Below are positions 49,420 through 58,049 of a stretch of 64,000 nt of DNA, one piece after another. This stretch comes from Streptomyces sp. WM6386 (GTDB lineage: Bacteria; Actinomycetota; Actinomycetes; Streptomycetales; Streptomycetaceae): positions 1 through 64,000 of the forward strand of contig NZ_JXTE01000027.1 in NCBI RefSeq assembly GCF_000972385.1, given 5' to 3'. Position numbers and translations under genes: made by a program. The stretch's first letter is position 1. Each line of letters begins with the position of its first letter. The notes beneath the pieces were generated by a model. It had not been told where the DNA came from. It made no database searches and worked only from the letters and a program-made list of their open reading frames with translations.

Positions 49420-49465
49420 GTAGGCCCTGTGGGACTCGAACCCACAACCAATGGATTAAAAGTCC
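49420..49465. repeat. Right attachment site (46-bp core)
   Basis: Identical to 19,618-19,663. It forms positions 30-73 of the tRNA-Lys gene plus two flanking bases, so integration rebuilt the tRNA gene at this end. Confidence 0.95.
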
Positions 49466-49493
49466 ACTGCTCTGCCAATTGAGCTAAGGGCCC
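49421..49493 (-). tRNA. tRNA-Lys (UUU), intact
   Basis: The 73-base gene reads GGGCCCTTAGCTCAATTGGC at the 5' end and has anticodon TTT in the loop CTTTTAA and T-loop GGTTCGAGTCC. The acceptor stem ends with a G1-U72 pair. CCA is not encoded. The 3' half is supplied by the element's att core, with no visible damage. Confidence 0.95.
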
Positions 49494-49602
49494 AGGCGAT
49501 GTTGCCTCCCCGAGCATAGCCGGACGCGGCCGAGTCTCCGATCGGGTATCGGTGACACGGCCGCGCCGGAAGGGGCGGGGCGAGTGGAAGTCGACCCAAA
49601 GA

Positions 49603-51156
49603 TCACGGATCAACCGGTTCCGGCGCCCCCTTGCGTGCCGCCTCGCGGGCCCGTGTCCGCTCGTGCTCGGGGTTCAGGAACCAGTGCCGGGCCGAGGCCA
49701 GCCACCAGACCGCCGCGAAGCCCAGGACCGCCAGGACGGCGATCGGCGCGTAGTTGAAGGTCTCCCAGGTGACCGGGGAGACCTGCGGCAGCATGAACAG
49801 GACCGTGATCACGCCGACCCACACCACCGACACCACACCGATCGCCCGGGACCAACGGCCCAGATGCCACGGCCCGCGCTCGAAGGCCTCGCCCTTGCGC
49901 AGCCGCAGCAGTGTCGGGATGACGTACGCGATGTACAGCCCGATCACCGCCACCGACGTCACCGCCGCGTAGGCCGTGTAGTTGATCAGATACGGCAGTC
50001 CCAGGACCAGCGCCCCCGAAGCCGCCAGCCACACGGCCGCGACCGGCGTGCGGGTGCGCGGGCTGACCGTGTGCCAGATGTGCGAGAACGGCAGCGCGCC
50101 GTCACGCGAGAAGGCGTAGATCATGCGGCTGTTGGCCGTCACCGAGGCCATCCCGCAGAACAGCTGTGCCCCGATCACGACGAGCAGCAGCAGCTTGCCG
50201 GCGGTCGCGCCCAGGGCGTCCAGGAGGATCTGCGCCGGGGGTGCGCCCGTCGAGGAGTTCAGCGCGCCGTCGTAGGACTGGATCGCGAAGGTGAAGCCGA
50301 GGAGGAGGACGAATCCCGCTATCCACGACGTCCAGATCGACTGCACGATCCCCTTCGGGCCGGCCGTCGAGGCGTCGTGGGTCTCCTCGGTCATATGGGC
50401 GGAGGCGTCGTAGCCGGTGAAGGTGTACTGGGCCATCAGCAGGCCCAGCGCCACGACGTAGACCCCGCTCCCCCAGCCCGTGTTGTTGACGAACTCCGTG
50501 AACACGAAGGACGCGGACTGGTGGTGGTCCGGTACGAAGGTCAGCGCGCCGACGATCACCGCCACGCCCACCACGTGCCACCACACACTGACGCTGTTGA
50601 GGATCGCGACGATCCGTACGCCGAAGGTGTTCAGCAGACCGTGCAGCGCGAGGATGCCCGCGAACAGCAGGATCGTCCGGCCCGGTGTCACCTCGAAGTC
50701 GAACTGCAGGTTCAGGTACGCGCCGAGGAAGGACGCGGCGCCGAAGTCGATGCCGGCGGTCACCGCGACCTGGCCGAGCACGTTGAACCAGCCCGTGAAC
50801 CACGCCCAGGCGGCCGCGGTCCGGCTGGGGGCGAGCTGATGCGCCCAGAAGTACAGGCCTGCCGACGTCGGGTACGCCGAACAGATCTCGGCCATCGACA
50901 ACCCGACGAACAGCGTCATCAGCCCGACCGCGACCCAGCCCCAGATCATCACCGAGGGGCCGCCGGTGTTCATCCCGAACAGGTACAGCGTCAGACAGCC
51001 CGACAGCACCGAGATGATCGTGAAGGAGACCGCGTAGTTGGAGAACGCCGACATGCGGCGGGCCAGAACCTGCGTGTAGCCGAGCTGGGCAAGGCGTTCC
51101 TCGTCGGAGAGTCCGGAGACCTTCGACTGCCCACTCGCTATGTGGTCATCTGTCAT
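49603..51156 (-). CDS. APC-family amino-acid permease
   Basis: The protein has 517 residues and about 12 membrane segments. The start MTDDHIASG follows GGGGGC. The APC family is recognised by ARRMSAFSNYAVSFTIISVL near residue 35, AEICSAYPTSAGLYFWAHQL near residue 88, GYDASAHMTEETHDAS near residue 250 and SRMIYAFSRDGALPFS near residue 345. This subgroup includes GABA and other amino-acid transporters of Streptomyces; the substrate cannot be read off. The last 45 residues are charged and cytoplasmic. ATG 51,156 is used; an upstream GTG-initiated frame to 51,192 is unlikely. Confidence 0.88.
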   Translation of the reverse strand: MTDDHIASGQSKVSGLSDEERLAQLGYTQVLARRMSAFSNYAVSFTIISVLSGCLTLYLFGMNTGGPSVMIWGWVAVGLMTLFVGLSMAEICSAYPTSAGLYFWAHQLAPSRTAAAWAWFTGWFNVLGQVAVTAGIDFGAASFLGAYLNLQFDFEVTPGRTILLFAGILALHGLLNTFGVRIVAILNSVSVWWHVVGVAVIVGALTFVPDHHQSASFVFTEFVNNTGWGSGVYVVALGLLMAQYTFTGYDASAHMTEETHDASTAGPKGIVQSIWTSWIAGFVLLLGFTFAIQSYDGALNSSTGAPPAQILLDALGATAGKLLLLVVIGAQLFCGMASVTANSRMIYAFSRDGALPFSHIWHTVSPRTRTPVAAVWLAASGALVLGLPYLINYTAYAAVTSVAVIGLYIAYVIPTLLRLRKGEAFERGPWHLGRWSRAIGVVSVVWVGVITVLFMLPQVSPVTWETFNYAPIAVLAVLGFAAVWWLASARHWFLNPEHERTRAREAARKGAPEPVDP

Positions 51157-51219
51157 GCCCCCAGCAATTCCCTTACCGGGGGCGTGACACACGTCACAAC
51201 TTGGCCAGAAAGAGCCCTA

Positions 51220-54200
51220 CTAGGAAAGCCCCTTGTAGCCCTGCCAGCCACTGGCGATCTTCACCCGGGCCCCGAACGACCCCTTGCCGTTGCCGTTGTT
51301 GCGCCAGACGCTGCCGCTGGAGTCCCGGGAGACCAGGTCAGCCTTGCCGTCACCGGTGATGTCCCCGACGCCGACGACCACGTTGTACGAGCCGCCCCAG
51401 GCGGTGAACAGCTTGGTGCGCGCGGAGAAGGTGCCGTTGCCCTTGCCGTAGTAGCGGTACAGGTTGTTGGACTTGTCCTGGGCGAGCAGGTCTCCGATGC
51501 CGTCGCCGTTCAGGTCACCGGCGCCGACGACCTTCTTGTACGTCTTCCAGTTGTCGTAGAGCTTCACGCGGGCGGAGAGCTTGCCCGTGCTGGTGCCCTT
51601 GTAGAGGTAGACCGTGCCGGTTGAGGCGTTGCGGGCGATCAGGTCCGGCCGCCCGTCCTTGGTCACGTCGCCCGGGGAGGTCAGCATGTCGTACTGGTTC
51701 CAGCCGGAGGTGCCGAGCGAGGTGTACGACGTGGAGGGCTTGAGCGCCGCACCGCAGCCGGGCTTGTACAGGCGCAGGGCACCGCTGCTCAGCCGCACCA
51801 GCACGTCATTGCAGCGGTCGCCGCTCAGGTCCCCGAACGGCACCGCCTTGACGGAGGTGGCCCAGCCGGTCCCGGTGGTCTTGGCACCGAACGTGCCCTT
51901 GCCCGTGCCCTGCTGGAAGGTGAGCGCGCCGGAGGCGTTGAGGGTGAGGAGGTCACCGAAGCCGTCGTCGCCCACGTGGTCGTGGCGCACCGGCTCGCCC
52001 TTCACGAGCTGGACCGTGCCGCGCACCTCCAGCGGGGCGCCGACGCCGTCCGCCGGGGTGACGGTGACGGTCCAGTCGTAGGAGCCGTTCGGCAGGAAGG
52101 CGTCCCCCGTCCTGGTGGGGTCGTCGCCGAACCATCCGACGTTGAGCTCCCCGCGTGCGTCCATGGTGCCGCGTCCGAGATTGCTGTGGACCTTGCCGGT
52201 GGCCCGGTTGCGCACGCTCAGGTTCCAGCCCGAGGACGGCTTCGACAGCAGCACGGTGGTCAGGGGATCGGGCACCGTGTCGACCTCACGCGCCTGGACG
52301 GACGACGCGTTCTGCGGCGGCGCCAGCAGCCGCAGCGGCTGCTGGGCGACTCCGGACGGGACGAGGTGCACCTGCTCCTGACCGTCCACGTAGGCCGCGT
52401 TGGCGCCCGACTCGTCCACCGTCCAGCGCACGTCCCGCTGCGAGACGCCCGTGTCGGGCAGCTCCCCGATGACCGTGCTCGACGCCGTCCCGTCGGCGAC
52501 CTTGGTGAGCGTCAGCTTCCCGGCCCGCTTGTCGTGCGTGACGACGTACCCGTCCCCGAGCTTGGCCTCGTCGGCCGGGACCGGCACGGACTTCTTCGCC
52601 GTACGGTCGTAGACGCCGGCCTTGCCGTCGCAGGTCCAGTACAGGTAGCGGCCCAGCGCCTGGAGTTCGGTGGGAGCGCAGCCCGAGTCGAGGGTCAGGG
52701 TCTCGGTGGTCCTCTTCGTCGTCAGGTTGTACGCGGTGACGGTGCCGGGGGGCGCGCCGGGTGTCCAGAGGAGGTCGCCGTCGAGGGCGGCGGCGCCGGG
52801 GGCGCGGGTGACCTTGGGGCCGGCGCTGTCGTCGAGCTTGAGGACGATCTGCTGGGTCGCGGTCGTGTGGATCACGTACCGGCCGGAGACGTCGGTGATA
52901 CGTCCGCCCGCGGGGACGTAGTGCTCGTCCCAGTCGTACGCCCCAGGCCCGTCGGCCCAGATCCGGTCATGCTCCTCGGTGTCCGTCAGCAGCCAGACCG
53001 CACGGTCGTCGGCCGTACCGAACACGGCGCAGCCGCCCTCCGCGGTCGGGCAGTCGTAGAGCGCCGAGTCCGTGCCGTCGTAGGAGGAGCGCGGACCGAA
53101 GGTGGGGGTGCCGGTCGCGGCGACGGTCCGGACATAGGTGTCGCGGTGGTTGCCCCAGCTCTCGTCGGCGACCACCAGCCGCCCCTGGGTCAGGGCGAGT
53201 CCCTGGATCTCGTACGGCGGCTTGGGCAGCGCCTTGATCGGCGTGACGACGGGCTTGCCGTCCTCGCCGGGATGGATGCGCTGGACGCCCCAGTCGTCGA
53301 CGTCGGTGCCTGTGCCGGTGCGGCCGATGGCCACGGCGTTGCCGGACGGGGAGGCGGAGATGCCGTCGTTGGAGGAGGTGAGGAGGGTGATCGGGTCGCC
53401 GCCCGTGATCGGAACGGCGGTCACCTTGGTGCCGCCGGCGGGGCGGTGGACGAGCCAGTCACCGACCACGGAGAGGTCGTCGGCGGGGTTCACACCGTCG
53501 GCGCCGTCCAGGGTCACCTCGACGGGGGGTGCCGAGAGATCGGCACGGGAGTACACGTAGACCTTCGAGGCGGACCGGCCGCCGTACTGGACCAGGTAGT
53601 CGGGCGACAGCTCGGCGTAGGCGGTGCCGCTGGGCCTGGCCTGGGTCCAGCTCTGGACCTGGCCGGTCCGCGGGTCGATGGCCACCGACCGGGGGGTGCC
53701 GTCGATCGCGCCGCTGAAGATGAGCGAGGTGGCGTCAGCGCGCAACGGCCCTCCGAGCTTGAGCTCCTCGGGGACACCTGAGACGACCACGTCACGGGCG
53801 GTCCCGTCGGGGCCCGCGCTCAGCAGGTGGTTGACCCGCGTGGTGGTCCCGTCCTCGGCGGTGACGTTCTCGAAGGTGACGACGATGTCGCCGAACACCC
53901 CGGACCACACACTGCGCCCCTCGGGGATCCGCAGGGTGCTCATCGTCTGGTCGACGGCGTTCCACAGGTCGACGTGGCCGTCCTGATAGCGGAACGCCGC
54001 GACGTCGCTGCCCGTCCCGTCGTCGGTGGCCAGGCCCGCGGAAACCGCGGGCACCGCGAAGGACTTGCCGTCCGAGTACCGCGTCCACACCAGCCGCATG
54101 GGGTCGTAGAGCCGGTGGAAGACTCCCTGGCTGCCCGCCCCGTCCCCGCCGTTGGTCTCGTCGGAGTGCAAGAGACTCGCCCGCGTGTAGCTGGTCTCCA

Positions 54201-54351
54201 GCGTCGCCGGCACCACCGTCTCCTGAGCCGGGTCCGCCGTCACTGCCACCGACGACAACGGGCTCAACCCACCCGTCAGTACGGCAGACGCGGCCACGGC
54301 AACAGCCGTGCGTCTCGCGAGCGAACGACGTACGAAGACATGACGCAGCAA
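51220..54351 (-). CDS. Large secreted FG-GAP/VCBS repeat protein
   Basis: The protein has 1,043 residues. TTG 54,351 with GGGGAGGA upstream is chosen; it gives a signal peptide (FVRRSLARRTAVAVAASAVL, then TGGLSPLSSVAVTA). The middle 700 residues are beta-strand-rich and look like WD/NHL-type propellers. The C-terminal third has four FG-GAP repeats, for instance DLNGDGIGDLLAQDKSNNLY, DITGDGKADLVSRDSSGSVW and DVTKDGRPDLIARN, with calcium-binding DxDxD/GxxD segments and WNN-type ends. Such proteins are abundant in Streptomyces culture fluid, functions largely unknown. It sits alone, with the permease downstream and deaD upstream in the same direction. Confidence 0.88.
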   Translation of the reverse strand: MLRHVFVRRSLARRTAVAVAASAVLTGGLSPLSSVAVTADPAQETVVPATLETSYTRASLLHSDETNGGDGAGSQGVFHRLYDPMRLVWTRYSDGKSFAVPAVSAGLATDDGTGSDVAAFRYQDGHVDLWNAVDQTMSTLRIPEGRSVWSGVFGDIVVTFENVTAEDGTTTRVNHLLSAGPDGTARDVVVSGVPEELKLGGPLRADATSLIFSGAIDGTPRSVAIDPRTGQVQSWTQARPSGTAYAELSPDYLVQYGGRSASKVYVYSRADLSAPPVEVTLDGADGVNPADDLSVVGDWLVHRPAGGTKVTAVPITGGDPITLLTSSNDGISASPSGNAVAIGRTGTGTDVDDWGVQRIHPGEDGKPVVTPIKALPKPPYEIQGLALTQGRLVVADESWGNHRDTYVRTVAATGTPTFGPRSSYDGTDSALYDCPTAEGGCAVFGTADDRAVWLLTDTEEHDRIWADGPGAYDWDEHYVPAGGRITDVSGRYVIHTTATQQIVLKLDDSAGPKVTRAPGAAALDGDLLWTPGAPPGTVTAYNLTTKRTTETLTLDSGCAPTELQALGRYLYWTCDGKAGVYDRTAKKSVPVPADEAKLGDGYVVTHDKRAGKLTLTKVADGTASSTVIGELPDTGVSQRDVRWTVDESGANAAYVDGQEQVHLVPSGVAQQPLRLLAPPQNASSVQAREVDTVPDPLTTVLLSKPSSGWNLSVRNRATGKVHSNLGRGTMDARGELNVGWFGDDPTRTGDAFLPNGSYDWTVTVTPADGVGAPLEVRGTVQLVKGEPVRHDHVGDDGFGDLLTLNASGALTFQQGTGKGTFGAKTTGTGWATSVKAVPFGDLSGDRCNDVLVRLSSGALRLYKPGCGAALKPSTSYTSLGTSGWNQYDMLTSPGDVTKDGRPDLIARNASTGTVYLYKGTSTGKLSARVKLYDNWKTYKKVVGAGDLNGDGIGDLLAQDKSNNLYRYYGKGNGTFSARTKLFTAWGGSYNVVVGVGDITGDGKADLVSRDSSGSVWRNNGNGKGSFGARVKIASGWQGYKGLS

Positions 54352-54500
54352 GGCGGATCCTCCCCGATAAGCACGAGAGGAAAGCGGGCCCCGCATCAGA
54401 TGTCCCCGGCCCCGGCCGTCGCATCCCCCTCAGAAGTGCGCTGATCGTACAGCGCTTCCACCACGCCGAGAGAGCGTTTTCTGCACACGTGCGAACGACA

Positions 54501-54537
54501 GAGCGCCGTGGTCCCCGGAACGGGGACCACGGCGCTC
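54501..54537 (-). terminator. Terminator of the DEAD-box helicase gene
   Basis: GAGCGCCGTGGTCCCCG and its exact complement flank a GAA loop, a 17-bp stem starting 18 bp beyond the deaD stop on the minus strand. It separates that gene from the FG-GAP gene. Confidence 0.85.
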
Positions 54538-54554
54538 GGCCTGCCTACTTACCG

Positions 54555-56717
54555 TCAGCCGTTGCGCTTCCAGCGCGGCTTGTCGTCACGGCGCCCGAAG
54601 GAGGAGCCGGAACCAGAGCCGGAACCGGAACCGGTGCCGGTGCCACGGTGGTCGTCGCGGCGGAAGCCCGGGCGGTCGTGGCCACCGGAGCGGAAGCCCG
54701 GGCGGTCGTCGCGGCGGTCACGGTTGAAGGGGCGGTCGCTGCCACGGTGACCGCCACGCTCGTCGCGACGCTCGAAGGAGCGGCCGGCCGGGCGGTCGGC
54801 GGGACGGTCGTCGCGACGGAAGCCGCCACGGTCGTTGTCCCGACGCTCGAAGGAACGGCCACCACGGTCGTCACGGTCACGGTTGAACCCACCACGGTCG
54901 TCGCGACGCTCGAAGGAGCGGCCGGCCGGGCGGTCGGCGGGACGGTCATCGCGACGGAAGCCGCCACGGTCGTTGTCCCGACGCTCGAAGGAACGACCAC
55001 CACGGTCGTCACGGTCACGGTTGAACCCACCACGGTCGTCACGACGCTCGAAGGAACGCCCACCGCGGTCGGCCGGGCGGTCATCGCGACGGAACCCGCC
55101 ACGGTCGTTGTCCCGACGCTCGAAGGAACGACCACCACGGTCGTCACGACGGTCGTCGCGACGGAACCCGCCACGGTCGCCGTCCCGACGCTCACGACGC
55201 TCGTACGAGGAGGAACCCTCCGTACGCTCGGCCTGCTGCGCCACCGGCTGCTCCGGCACGGACGCGGCCTCGGCCTCGGCGGCCACCGCGGCCTGCGCCT
55301 CGGCCACTGCGGCCTCCGGGTCCTCGCCCCGCTCACGGGCGGCGCGGGCGACGAGACGGTCGGACTCCTCGCGCAGCTCGGTCGCGCGGCGCTGCGCCCG
55401 CTCCAGCTGCTTGGTGAGGGAGGTCACCTCGCGCTCGGCCTGCTGCGCGGCGTTGCCCGCGGACTCGGCCTGGACCTCGGTCATCGACCGGGCACCGGTG
55501 ATCTCGGCGACCTCGGGGTCGAAGGCGGCGCCGCCCTGGATGATGTGACGCCCGGCGTCGACGCCCGCGTCCTCCATGAGGCGGAAGATCTGGCGGCGCT
55601 GGTGCGGCAGGGACAGCGACACGACGGTGCCGGTGCGGCCGGCACGGGCCGTACGGCCGGCGCGGTGCAGGTAGTCCTTGTGGTCACCGGCCGGGTCCAC
55701 GTTGAGCACCAGGTCGATGCCGTCGACGTGGATACCGCGCGCGGCGACGTCGGTGGCGACCAGCGCGTTGACGTAGCCGTCCTTGAAGTCGGCCAGGACG
55801 CGGGTACGGGCACCCTGCGTCATGCCACCGTGCAGCGCGTCGGCCTTCACACCGGCCTCGACGAGCTGCTCGGCGATACGGTCGGCGCCCAGCTGGGTGC
55901 GGACGAAGATGATCGTGCGGCCCTTGCGGGAGGCGATGGCCGCGGTGACCGGCGCCTTGTCCTTGGGCTTCACGATGAGGATGTGGTGGGACATGGTCGT
56001 GACGTTGCCCTGGGCGCTGTCGACCTCGTGCGTGACCGGGTTGGTCAGGTAGCGCTTGACCAGCGTGGAGATCTCGTTCTCCATCGTGGCCGAGAACAGC
56101 ATGCGCTGGCCGCCGCCCGGGATCTGGTCGAGCAGCTCGGTGACCTCGGGCAGGAAGCCCAGGTCGGACATCTGGTCGGCCTCGTCGAGGACGGCGACCT
56201 CGACGTTGGCCAGGGAGCAGGCGCCGCGGTTGATGAGGTCGCGCAGCCGGCCCGGGGTGGCGACGAGGACGTCGACGCCGCGCTCGAGGGCGTAGATCTG
56301 GTTGCCCATGGACGTACCGCCGCAGACGACCTTCATCTTCAGGCCGAGGACGTCGCCGTAGGGCTGGAGCGCGTCCGCCACCTGCATGGCGAGCTCACGG
56401 GTCGGGGTGAGGATGACCGCGCGGGGCTTGTGCTTCTCGGTGCGGCCGCCGGCGAGACGCGTCAGGGTCGGCAGACCGAAGGAGAGGGTCTTGCCGGAGC
56501 CGGTGCGGCCACGGCCGAGGATGTCCTTGCCGGCCAGGGCGTCCGGGATGGTCGCGGCCTGGATCGGGAAGGGGGAGGTCACGCCGTTCTGCGCGAGCTT
56601 GCGCACAACGCCCTCCGGGAGACCGAGAGTGGCGAAGGTGACCTCGGGGGTCTCCTCGACGATCTCGTTCTCGCCGTTCTCGGGCATGACGGCGTGATCA
56701 GAACTGGAAATGGACAT
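54555..56717 (-). CDS. deaD: DEAD-box ATP-dependent RNA helicase with RDD/RGG-like repeat tail
   Basis: The protein has 720 residues. Residues 25-400 are a complete DEAD-box core: Q motif (TFATLGLPEGVV, PFPIQAATIPDAL), GRTGSGKT, PTRELAMQ, VLDEADQMSDLGF, SAT, ATDVAARGIHVDGIDLV and HRAGRTARAGRTG. A coiled-coil segment (about 440-490) follows. The last 220 residues are a repetitive Arg/Asp/Gly/Phe tail, built of GGRSFERRD, NDRGGFRRDD and RPADR units, likely RNA-binding and phase-separating. ATG 56,717 is supported by the Ser-rich start MSISSSDHAVMPENG. The upstream 260 bp contain a possible long leader. Confidence 0.93.
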   Translation of the reverse strand: MSISSSDHAVMPENGENEIVEETPEVTFATLGLPEGVVRKLAQNGVTSPFPIQAATIPDALAGKDILGRGRTGSGKTLSFGLPTLTRLAGGRTEKHKPRAVILTPTRELAMQVADALQPYGDVLGLKMKVVCGGTSMGNQIYALERGVDVLVATPGRLRDLINRGACSLANVEVAVLDEADQMSDLGFLPEVTELLDQIPGGGQRMLFSATMENEISTLVKRYLTNPVTHEVDSAQGNVTTMSHHILIVKPKDKAPVTAAIASRKGRTIIFVRTQLGADRIAEQLVEAGVKADALHGGMTQGARTRVLADFKDGYVNALVATDVAARGIHVDGIDLVLNVDPAGDHKDYLHRAGRTARAGRTGTVVSLSLPHQRRQIFRLMEDAGVDAGRHIIQGGAAFDPEVAEITGARSMTEVQAESAGNAAQQAEREVTSLTKQLERAQRRATELREESDRLVARAARERGEDPEAAVAEAQAAVAAEAEAASVPEQPVAQQAERTEGSSSYERRERRDGDRGGFRRDDRRDDRGGRSFERRDNDRGGFRRDDRPADRGGRSFERRDDRGGFNRDRDDRGGRSFERRDNDRGGFRRDDRPADRPAGRSFERRDDRGGFNRDRDDRGGRSFERRDNDRGGFRRDDRPADRPAGRSFERRDERGGHRGSDRPFNRDRRDDRPGFRSGGHDRPGFRRDDHRGTGTGSGSGSGSGSSFGRRDDKPRWKRNG

Positions 56718-56979
56718 GCGAATGCGAAACCTTCCGGAGTCTCGTCGGCACGCGCCCGTCAACTCCGTGATTCGCAATACGACCGCCTCTATGCGGTCAG
56801 CCACGGCAAGGGAGAGAACGCGCCACACGGCGCGCTCTGCAATGGCGCCGGGCAATGGGATCAAACGATCTACCACCATACGCACCCAACACCCCCGAAG
56901 GCAAACCAGGTCCCATTGACGTACGTCACACCCGGTCCCCGCGGCCATTCCCGCCCACAGGACCGCCCGCCCCGCCGCC

Positions 56980-57498
56980 CTACGCCGGTGTCCCCGCCGC
57001 GGGCGCCGGCTCGCGCTGGACCAGTTGCGGCTCGGTCTCCTGGTGTGCGGAGGAGGACGGCTCGGCGACCGTGGGGGTCGGGGAGGGCGGGTCCGGGGTC
57101 GGAGTCGGCGTCGGGGTCGGCTCGGGCGTCTTCGTCGGGGCCGGCTGGGTCTTCGTCGGGGTCGGCTGCGGCTTGTCCGGCTTGCCGGGCTTGACGTCCG
57201 CCGAGGGCGAGGCACTCTCCCCGGCCGACTCCGAGGCGGAGGGCGACGCCGACTCCCCCTCCTTCCCCTTGCCCTTCTTCTTGCCGTGCTTGCCGTCGGC
57301 CTCGGCGGCCCCGAACCCACCCCCCCCCCCCGACACCGCCGATCCGCCGTCCGGCGCGTCCCCGCCCCGCTGCCCGGCGGAGTGCGACGGCTTGGCACTC
57401 TTGCCGCCGTCGTCGTCGCCCACACTCATACAGCCGGCGGCAGCGGCGACCGCCATCACCGTGGCGGCCAGACGGACGGGTACGTACAAGGGGCGCAC
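56980..57498 (-). CDS. Low-complexity lipoprotein
   Basis: The protein has 172 residues. GTG 57,498 has GGAGGTGG upstream. The signal peptide reads RPLYVPVRLAATVMAVAAAA followed by the lipobox Ala-Ala-Ala-Gly-Cys (cysteine near residue 22). The mature part is composed of Ser/Gly/Pro/Lys runs: a Gly run, KHGKKKGKGKEGES, and a Pro-Thr repeat PTPTPTPTPDPPSPTPTV. No enzymatic domain is seen. It may anchor or space another factor at the membrane. It is divergent from the small zincin. Confidence 0.75.
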   Translation of the reverse strand: MRPLYVPVRLAATVMAVAAAAGCMSVGDDDGGKSAKPSHSAGQRGGDAPDGGSAVSGGGGGFGAAEADGKHGKKKGKGKEGESASPSASESAGESASPSADVKPGKPDKPQPTPTKTQPAPTKTPEPTPTPTPTPDPPSPTPTVAEPSSSAHQETEPQLVQREPAPAAGTPA

Positions 57499-57625
57499 GG
57501 GCAGCCACCTCCGAGGGCGGTCGAGTGAGTCAACCCGTTCAACTCCCGCCGCCCACAAGAGGACACGCGCGAGACCCACCCGCACCCGCCTCCGCTCCAG
57601 GCACCCCGTCCCCGACAATGGCCCT

Positions 57626-57976
57626 GTGCTGGAGATGACGCGCGAAGCCTTCGAAGAACTCGTGAGCCAGGCCCTGGACCAGATCCCGCCCGAGCTGACC
57701 CGGGTCATGGACAACGTCGCCGTGTTCGTCGAGGACGAACCTCCCGCCGACGACCCCGAACTGCTGGGCCTCTACGAAGGCACCCCGCTCACCGACCGCG
57801 GCGAGTGGTACGCCGGCGTGCTCCCCGACCGCATCTCGATCTACATGGGTCCGACCCTGCGGTTCTGCGAGACCGAGGACGACGTGGTGCACGAGGTCGC
57901 CGTGACCGTGATCCACGAGATCGCCCACCACTTCGGCATCGACGACGAGCGGCTCCACGAACTGGGCTGGGGCTGA
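57626..57976 (+). CDS. Small zincin-like metallopeptidase (DUF1025/MpaA-like)
   Basis: The protein has 116 residues. The active-site motif is HEIAHHFGIDDERLHELG, that is HExxHxxGxxxxxxH, as in the zinc-dependent metallopeptidase family found widely in actinobacteria. The N-terminus LEMTREAFEELVSQALDQIP is also family-typical. GTG 57,626 gives the usual start VLEMTREAF; an ATG nine bases later is possible. Its substrates are unknown. Confidence 0.88.
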   Translation: MLEMTREAFEELVSQALDQIPPELTRVMDNVAVFVEDEPPADDPELLGLYEGTPLTDRGEWYAGVLPDRISIYMGPTLRFCETEDDVVHEVAVTVIHEIAHHFGIDDERLHELGWG

Positions 57977-58049
57977 CCGAGGACCCCGCCCCCGCCGTCC
58001 ACCCCGGCCCAGCCGCATATCCACCCCCGCACTTGGGCATACGGGACCA

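Larger units (their letters stand above)
19618..49465. mobile_element. Integrative mobilizable element in tRNA-Lys(UUU), about 29.8 kb
   Basis: The borders are perfect 46-bp direct repeats derived from the tRNA-Lys gene. Near the right end are a tyrosine integrase (45,269), a small HTH protein (44,261) and an XRE regulator (44,586). Then leftward come a DUF3631 ATPase, a DUF2637 membrane protein, MobC and a relaxase. Within the att sites lie 25-bp direct repeats (19,774 and 49,304), probable integrase arm sites. No FtsK/TraB translocase was recognised, so the element resembles an integrative mobilizable element rather than a classical actinomycete AICE. Cargo includes an FxLD lanthipeptide cluster and several signalling or conflict-type genes. 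Confidence 0.93.

Noticed and set aside
54489..57194. A 901-residue plus-strand open frame full of VVATEPATVVVPTLEG-like repeats, opposite deaD.
   Set aside because: It is the antisense shadow of the repetitive Arg/Asp/Gly tail and DEAD-box core; the minus strand carries all helicase motifs.
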